Shown: positions 23,987 to 27,894 of the stretch, one piece after another
Layout: the number at the start of each line of letters is the position of its first letter
Position numbering within the stretch: the stretch's first letter is position 1
Origin: Acidimicrobiia bacterium
GTDB taxonomy: Bacteria; Actinomycetota; Acidimicrobiia; Acidimicrobiales; Ilumatobacteraceae
Length of the DNA: 27,894 nucleotides
Direction: 5' to 3'
Assembly: GCA_013811855.1 (NCBI GenBank)
Contig: JACCUL010000003.1
Coordinates: 1-27,894 of the forward strand
Made by a program: the position numbers and the translations under genes
The notes under the pieces: generated by a model
Seen by the model: only the letters and a program-made list of their open reading frames with translations
Databases searched by the model: none
Told to the model about the DNA's origin: nothing

Positions 23987-25343
23987 GCGCCGCCGCCGCC
24001 GCCGGCGGCCGCGGCTCCGTGGCCGGCTGCTTGCGCTGCGTCCATCCGTAGGCGGCGAGCGGGAGGAGGAAGATCGTCACCTGGAGTCGCTCGCGCACGA
24101 CGGTGCCGGAGTTCCCGAGGAGCAAGCTGAGCCCGACGGCGACGAAGAGGGCGGGGGCGACCAACGCAATCCGTCGGCGCCCCACCACGCGTCCGGCGCG
24201 GGCCCATCCCCGCCACAACGACGGCAGCAGGAACCAGAGCGTGAGGGCGTCGACGACGCCGCCGAGCTGACGGAGGTTGCGCGCCTGCCACGGGAATGGG
24301 CCCAACGCGAAGTTGACGAGCGCGAGCGGCAGGAAGCGGGCCGCCTTGGGACCGGTCGAGATGTCGGTCTCGGGAAGGAGGCCCGTGTTCGCCGTCTGGG
24401 CCAGCGCCTGGCGGATGTCGCTGATCGCCTGGAGGTCGGCACCCGATGTCAGCCGGTACCCCTCGTAGCCGATGCCCAGGGCCAACACGAGCACGATGAT
24501 CAGCGTCACGACGGTCATCCCGGCCGTCGTGCTCGCGAGGACGCGTGTGCCACCCACGACGAGCCCGAGGAGCAGCCCGCCGGCGGCGACGAGCGCGACG
24601 TTGGCGCGCAGTGTGAACAGCACGGCGATCGAGCCCGCAAGCACCGCGCACGGCCCGAGCGACGCCCGCTCGGTGAGCCGGATCGTCGCGTTGCCGGCCA
24701 GGGCCAGAAAGAACACGACCGGCGCCTCGCGGAGGAGCTGCGACGTCCACACCAGGAATCCGGGCAGGATCATCACCATCACGGCGGCGACACGCGCCGC
24801 CTCGTGGCCGAACAGACGGCGAGTCGTGTCGTAGACGAGCGGCACCGCGGCCGCGGCGAGCGCCGCGTTCACGGCAAGGCCGGCGGTCTGGTACGTCCCG
24901 AACAGCCAATAGAGCGCGCCGAGAGCGTAGAAGAATCCCTCCTTGCCGGTCTGGACGAACCCGTCGCCGACACCGGAACCGGAGTTCCAGTGGTTCACGA
25001 TCTCCGATGCGCCGAGGTGGTAGGTCACCGCGTCGCCGCCGAAGGTTTCCACGAGTTGGCCCGAGCTGTTGATCACCAGCGCGATCAGGAGGTGGACGAC
25101 GAACATGACGCTCGTGACGTGGCGGAGCCACCGGATCGTCTCGTCGTCCGTGTCGGCCGGGCGATAGATGACGAACCGCAGTCCGACGAACAGCAGCATG
25201 CCCGCCATCCCAGTCGGCACGATCAACGCGATGAGCGCAGGGCTCCTTTGGTACACGATGGCGAGGGCACAGGCGATCGCGATGGCGATCCCGATCCGGC
25301 CGAGCTCGGCTCGACTCCTCGTCCGCCGCCGCACCAGGGACAC
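23970..25343 (-). CDS. polytopic membrane protein, GT-C/PMT_2-like glycosyltransferase candidate
   Basis: A 457-residue protein with about ten to twelve hydrophobic helices. After the third helix the extracytoplasmic loop contains ETFGGDAVTYHLGA, with Asp104 at the place of the catalytic aspartate of GT-C transferases (ArnT/PMT family); GKEGFFYALGALYWLFG and LPGFLVWTSQLLREAPVVF match helix-loop patterns of the same superfamily. GT-C enzymes use polyprenyl-phosphate sugars outside the membrane; equally, it could be a polymerase or ligase for the glycan, since no canonical Wzy is present. The GTG start at 25343 has a TACGCT box six bases upstream. The C-terminus ends in a run of five alanines encoded by a GCC/GGC palindrome at the convergent overlap with the kinase gene. 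Confidence 0.75.
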   Translation of the reverse strand: MSLVRRRTRSRAELGRIGIAIAIACALAIVYQRSPALIALIVPTGMAGMLLFVGLRFVIYRPADTDDETIRWLRHVTSVMFVVHLLIALVINSSGQLVETFGGDAVTYHLGASEIVNHWNSGSGVGDGFVQTGKEGFFYALGALYWLFGTYQTAGLAVNAALAAAAVPLVYDTTRRLFGHEAARVAAVMVMILPGFLVWTSQLLREAPVVFFLALAGNATIRLTERASLGPCAVLAGSIAVLFTLRANVALVAAGGLLLGLVVGGTRVLASTTAGMTVVTLIIVLVLALGIGYEGYRLTSGADLQAISDIRQALAQTANTGLLPETDISTGPKAARFLPLALVNFALGPFPWQARNLRQLGGVVDALTLWFLLPSLWRGWARAGRVVGRRRIALVAPALFVAVGLSLLLGNSGTVVRERLQVTIFLLPLAAYGWTQRKQPATEPRPPAAAAALSRRW

Positions 25344-25349
25344 CAGACG

Positions 25350-25355
25350 AGCGTA
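25350..25355 (-). promoter_or_regulatory. TANNNT -10 box for GT-C-like gene
   Basis: TACGCT on the minus strand, 6 bases before GTG 25343. It is divergent from the plus-strand box at 25367, with only 11 bases between the two boxes. Confidence 0.45.
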
Positions 25356-25366
25356 GGTGTCGTCGT

Positions 25367-25372
25367 TACCCT
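25367..25372 (+). promoter_or_regulatory. TANNNT -10 box for GT4 at 25382
   Basis: TACCCT lies 9 bases before GTG 25382 and back to back with the minus-strand box at 25355-25350. Confidence 0.45.
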
Positions 25373-25381
25373 GCGCGTGCC

Positions 25382-26533
25382 GTGGACCTGCCGCCGCTCA
25401 CCTACCTGACGTTCGACGAGGTCGGCCGTGGAGTCGGTGCATCCCAGATCGTGCCGTACGTGGAACGGTTCGCGCAGCGCGGGCTCGAGGTGATCCTCCA
25501 CACGTTCGAGCAGCGGGAGCCGTCGACGTCGCTGCGCCGCCGCCTGGAAGGCGCCGGCGTGGACTGGCGCGCTCATCGCTTTGGTGGGGCCGGCTCCAGG
25601 GGGGCGGCGCGGCGCGTCGCCGTCGGGGCGTGGCTCCTGCGGGGGGCTCGCCTCGCCCATGCCCGGAGCGACCTCGCGGCGGCGGCGGCGATGATCGCCG
25701 GCGCGCACCGATGGGTCTGGGACGTCCGCTCGTTCTGGATCGACCAGCGGATCGCGCTCGGGATGACACAGCCCGGGTCGTTCGAGGAGCGGGTCGGCCG
25801 GAGGATCGAGCGTGCCGCGGCGCGCCGATCCTCGGCCATCACCGTGCTCAGCGTGGCGGGTGCCGAGCGCCTCGCGGAGCGACATGGGTCGGGACTCCGA
25901 GACAAGACGATCGTCGTCAGCACCTGCGTCGATCTCGATGCCTTCCCGCTCACGCCGCTGCCGCCGCCGGAGCGCATCGTTCTCCTTCTCAGTGGCACGT
26001 TCAACGCGCTGTACGACCGGGCGCTCACGTTCCGCTTCGTCGACGCCGTGACAGCGCTCCGTCCGGTTTCGCTGCAGTTCGTCCGGCCCGAACCCTCACC
26101 GTGGGACGCCGACGTCGTGTCGCGCGGGGGAACGTGCAGTGCGGCCGACTTCGCCGAGATGCCGTATCGAGTCAGCACGGCACACGCCGGCGTCGTCTTG
26201 CTCACCGGGCGGTCAGTGGCGGCGACGGTGGCCGCGATGCCGACGAAGGTCGCCGAGTTCCTGGCCAGCGGCCGGCCGATCGTCACCACCCCGAAGGTCG
26301 GCGACGTCGAGGCGCTCATCAAGGAGTATCGGTGCGGCGTCGTGGTGGCGTCCGCCACCGACGACGCGTTGACGGCGGCCGCCCGTGAGCTGATCGCGCT
26401 CCTGGCCGACACCGAGCTCCCCGCCAGGTGCCGGGAGGCCGCGACGACGCACTTCGACCTCGATCGTGGGGTCGACGCGCTGCTTCGTACCTATCGACGG
26501 ATCATGGGGATCGCCGATGGACCGGGGCCTTGA
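25382..26533 (+). CDS. GT4-like glycosyltransferase
   Basis: A 383-residue GT-B fold protein. PLTYLTFDEVGRGVGASQIV at the N-terminus corresponds to the acceptor-side glycine loop of a GT4 subgroup that often begins with 'DxxxSGVGxSQ'. WVWDVRSFWIDQR, ITVLSVAGAERL and IVVSTCVDLDAF are typical landmarks before the linker. The donor half has IVLLLSGTFN and the pocket MPTKVAEFLASGRPIVTTP, with a KVAEFL-type motif in place of EX7E. It probably adds one sugar to the glycan, but donor and acceptor are unknown. It is a single-gene unit with its own leaderless-type promoter, divergent from the GT-C-like gene, and converges with the phosphatase gene eight bases after its stop. Confidence 0.87.
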   Translation: MDLPPLTYLTFDEVGRGVGASQIVPYVERFAQRGLEVILHTFEQREPSTSLRRRLEGAGVDWRAHRFGGAGSRGAARRVAVGAWLLRGARLAHARSDLAAAAAMIAGAHRWVWDVRSFWIDQRIALGMTQPGSFEERVGRRIERAAARRSSAITVLSVAGAERLAERHGSGLRDKTIVVSTCVDLDAFPLTPLPPPERIVLLLSGTFNALYDRALTFRFVDAVTALRPVSLQFVRPEPSPWDADVVSRGGTCSAADFAEMPYRVSTAHAGVVLLTGRSVAATVAAMPTKVAEFLASGRPIVTTPKVGDVEALIKEYRCGVVVASATDDALTAAARELIALLADTELPARCREAATTHFDLDRGVDALLRTYRRIMGIADGPGP

Positions 26534-26541
26534 TCGCCGCG

Positions 26542-27078
26542 TCACCAGGGGGCGGCGTGGACAAGCTCGGTGACGAGACGGTCGAGCTCGCGGGCGCTGC
26601 GCCGGTGGGCGGCCAGTGATCGGCCGTAGGGATCCTCGACGTCGTCGACCGGGTCCTCGCCGAGAAGTTGGCGCAGATCGCGCCCGGCCGCGAGCCGTCC
26701 GAGCCAGGTGGCCAGATTGCTCTCCGGATGCCGGGAGACTTCGCCGCGGCTTCGGCGCACGAGCTCTTTCAGGGTGAACGTGCGCGACAGCGCCGCGGGC
26801 TCGAGGGCCACCACCGCCCGCAGGTGGGGGCGGGCAATGGCGAGCACGAGGTCGGCCCCGTCCACACGCACGATCTCGGACGTCAGCACCCGGGTTCGGT
26901 GATCGTCGATGGGGCAGCCCAGCTCGGCGGCGACGGTCGCGGCGGCCTCCGTGGCCCCGAGATCCACGTCGTGGGTGCCGGCCGACGTCACGACTGCGGA
27001 CACCCCGCGCTCGCGTAGCCGGGCGCCGAGCAGGGTCGCGGCGATCGGTGAGCGCACGATGTTGGCCGTGCAGATCAC
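26542..27078 (-). CDS. low-molecular-weight protein tyrosine phosphatase
   Basis: At least 178 residues. The P-loop CTANIVRS is the CX5R phosphate-binding motif with its following serine, and DPYG near the C-terminus supplies the general-acid aspartate. VTSAGT is the family's conserved second strand. In capsule and exopolysaccharide loci these enzymes dephosphorylate the BY-kinase (Wzb/Wzc pair), and a kinase lies four kilobases away. The first canonical start is GTG 27078, which begins two residues before the catalytic Cys and removes most of the first strand; codons upstream (RRIL) look like the missing strand, so the true start is probably upstream and non-canonical. A TATCAT box lies at 27122-27117. 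It is probably transcribed with the dehydrogenase upstream. Confidence 0.87.
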   Translation of the reverse strand: MICTANIVRSPIAATLLGARLRERGVSAVVTSAGTHDVDLGATEAAATVAAELGCPIDDHRTRVLTSEIVRVDGADLVLAIARPHLRAVVALEPAALSRTFTLKELVRRSRGEVSRHPESNLATWLGRLAAGRDLRQLLGEDPVDDVEDPYGRSLAAHRRSARELDRLVTELVHAAPW

Positions 27079-27116
27079 GAGGATTCGGCGGGGCTGCTCG
27101 TCGACGACAGCGGGCG

Positions 27117-27122
27117 ATGATA
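27117..27122 (-). promoter_or_regulatory. candidate TANNNT -10 box for phosphatase gene
   Basis: TATCAT on the minus strand in the 62-base gap between the dehydrogenase stop and GTG 27078. It matches the local box but sits 38 bases from the GTG; 8 bases downstream the in-frame codon is GTC, so the usual leaderless spacing is not met with a canonical start. Confidence 0.25.
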
Positions 27123-27140
27123 GGTCTGGAGACAGGTCGC

Positions 27141-27894
27141 TCAGAGAACTTCGACGTTGGCGCCTACTGGCAGCCGATGGCGAGTGTCCAGCACGTAGCG
27201 GGCGTGGGTCGCCACGAGGTCGTAGTCGAAGCCGTCGTGGTCGGTGAGCAGGACGACGGCGTCGGCTGCGCTGAGCTCGGCCGCCGACGCCTCCACCCGC
27301 ACGACGAGCCGGTCGACGTTCTCGTCCACGACGTGAGGGTCGGCGGCGCGCACCTCAGCGCCCATCTGGAGGAGCCGGTCCGCGATGGCCACGGCTGGCG
27401 ATTCGCGCGCGTCGCCGGTGTTGCGCTTGTAGGCCAAGCCGAGCAGCAAGATCCGGGCGCCGTTGAGCGCCTTGCGCTCCCGGTTGAGGGCGACGACGAG
27501 GCGGCGCGCCAGGTAGTCGGACATGTGGTCGTTGACGTCGTTGGCCAGCTCCACGAAGCGGAACGACTGGCCGAGCCGGCGTCTCACCCGCCATGACAGA
27601 TAGGAGGGGTCGATGGGCAGGCAGTGACCGCCGACGCCGGGCCCCGGCGTGAAGCGCATGTAGCCGAACGGCTTCGTGGAGGCGGCATCGATGGCGTCCC
27701 AGATGTCGATGGCGAGATCGTTGGCGAACATGGCCAGCTCGTTCACCAACGCGATGTTGACGTGGCGGAACGTGTTCTCGAGCAGCTTGGTGAGCTCGGC
27801 CTCCTTCGGGGATCGCACCGCAACGGTGTGCTCGACAAGCCGTCCGTAGAACCCGGCGATCCGATCGAGGCACGCAGGGGAGACACCCGAGACC
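27141..27894 (-). CDS. UDP-sugar dehydrogenase (WecC/UGD family), 5' end outside window
   Basis: The C-terminal 250 residues of a nucleotide-sugar 6-dehydrogenase; the reading frame is open through the window edge, so the N-terminal NAD domain is not seen. Visible are the central helix region EAELTKLLENTFRHVNIALV (with the conserved Lys and Asn), the catalytic-cysteine motif GPGVGGHCLPID, and the C-terminal UDP-binding domain ILLLGLAYKRNTGDARESP and DPHVVDE. These enzymes oxidise UDP-Glc, UDP-GlcNAc or UDP-ManNAc to the uronic acid; GGHCLPIDP followed by SYLSW resembles the HexNAc-dehydrogenase (WecC/TviB) branch, but this is tentative. It would supply an acidic sugar for the glycan. It is followed by the phosphatase on the same strand. 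Confidence 0.9.
   Translation of the reverse strand, partial: VSGVSPACLDRIAGFYGRLVEHTVAVRSPKEAELTKLLENTFRHVNIALVNELAMFANDLAIDIWDAIDAASTKPFGYMRFTPGPGVGGHCLPIDPSYLSWRVRRRLGQSFRFVELANDVNDHMSDYLARRLVVALNRERKALNGARILLLGLAYKRNTGDARESPAVAIADRLLQMGAEVRAADPHVVDENVDRLVVRVEASAAELSAADAVVLLTDHDGFDYDLVATHARYVLDTRHRLPVGANVEVL

Noticed and set aside
1..27894. CRISPR arrays, insertion sequences, tRNA or rRNA genes
   Set aside because: No regularly spaced repeats, transposase motifs, terminal inverted repeats or tRNA cloverleaf patterns were noticed on either strand. A dedicated scan (for example for tRNAs) was not possible here.

Overview
The window is GC-rich DNA (about two thirds G+C) with many GTG starts, 4-base GTGA/ATGA gene overlaps and a family of TANNNT boxes 6-9 bases upstream of first codons. 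Together with a DUF4012 membrane protein, an LPXTG-like surface protein and a one-piece Wzc-type tyrosine kinase, this suggests an actinobacterium, perhaps of the Acidimicrobiia. That placement is an inference from gene content; there is no rRNA or marker gene here. Nearly all of the window is a surface-glycan biosynthesis locus.

Left edge (1-1232): a parD-like antitoxin gene is followed by a parE toxin gene cut off after 27 codons. At the same point (about 345-350) the first 36 codons of an oppositely oriented isochorismatase-family hydrolase gene also end. This looks like a deletion or recombination scar. A MarR-type regulator and an AT-rich intergenic island with a MarR-like palindrome follow.

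Glycan arm 1 (1233-8375) has short units on alternating strands: a GT2 glycosyltransferase coupled to a zinc-finger methyltransferase (-), an ABC exporter coupled to a second zinc-finger methyltransferase (+), a TylF-type O-methyltransferase (-), a small class I methyltransferase (+) and an FkbM methyltransferase (-).

Glycan arm 2 (8460-16385, all +): GT2, GT4, GT2, AsnB-type amidotransferase, GT4, a GT4-like transferase and a left-handed beta-helix acyltransferase, mostly with overlapping stops and starts.

Envelope operon (22097 down to 16377, all -): NAD-dependent epimerase, WecA/MraY-type phospho-sugar transferase, DUF4012 protein, LPXTG-like secreted protein and a sixth methyltransferase, tightly packed. 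Right edge (22265-27894): a Wzz/Wzc-type chain-length regulator with BY-kinase domain (+), a GT-C-like polytopic membrane protein (-), a GT4 glycosyltransferase (+), a low-molecular-weight protein tyrosine phosphatase (-) and a UDP-sugar dehydrogenase (-) that runs off the window.

Proposed working model (inference): the dehydrogenase and epimerase supply uronic acid and epimerised sugars. The WecA homologue primes undecaprenyl phosphate, seven glycosyltransferases build the chain, six methyltransferases, one acyltransferase and possibly AsnB decorate it, and the ABC exporter flips it. The kinase/phosphatase pair controls polymer length or export. No Wzx flippase, canonical Wzy polymerase or sortase is visible, so parts of the pathway lie outside the window or are done by unrecognised proteins.
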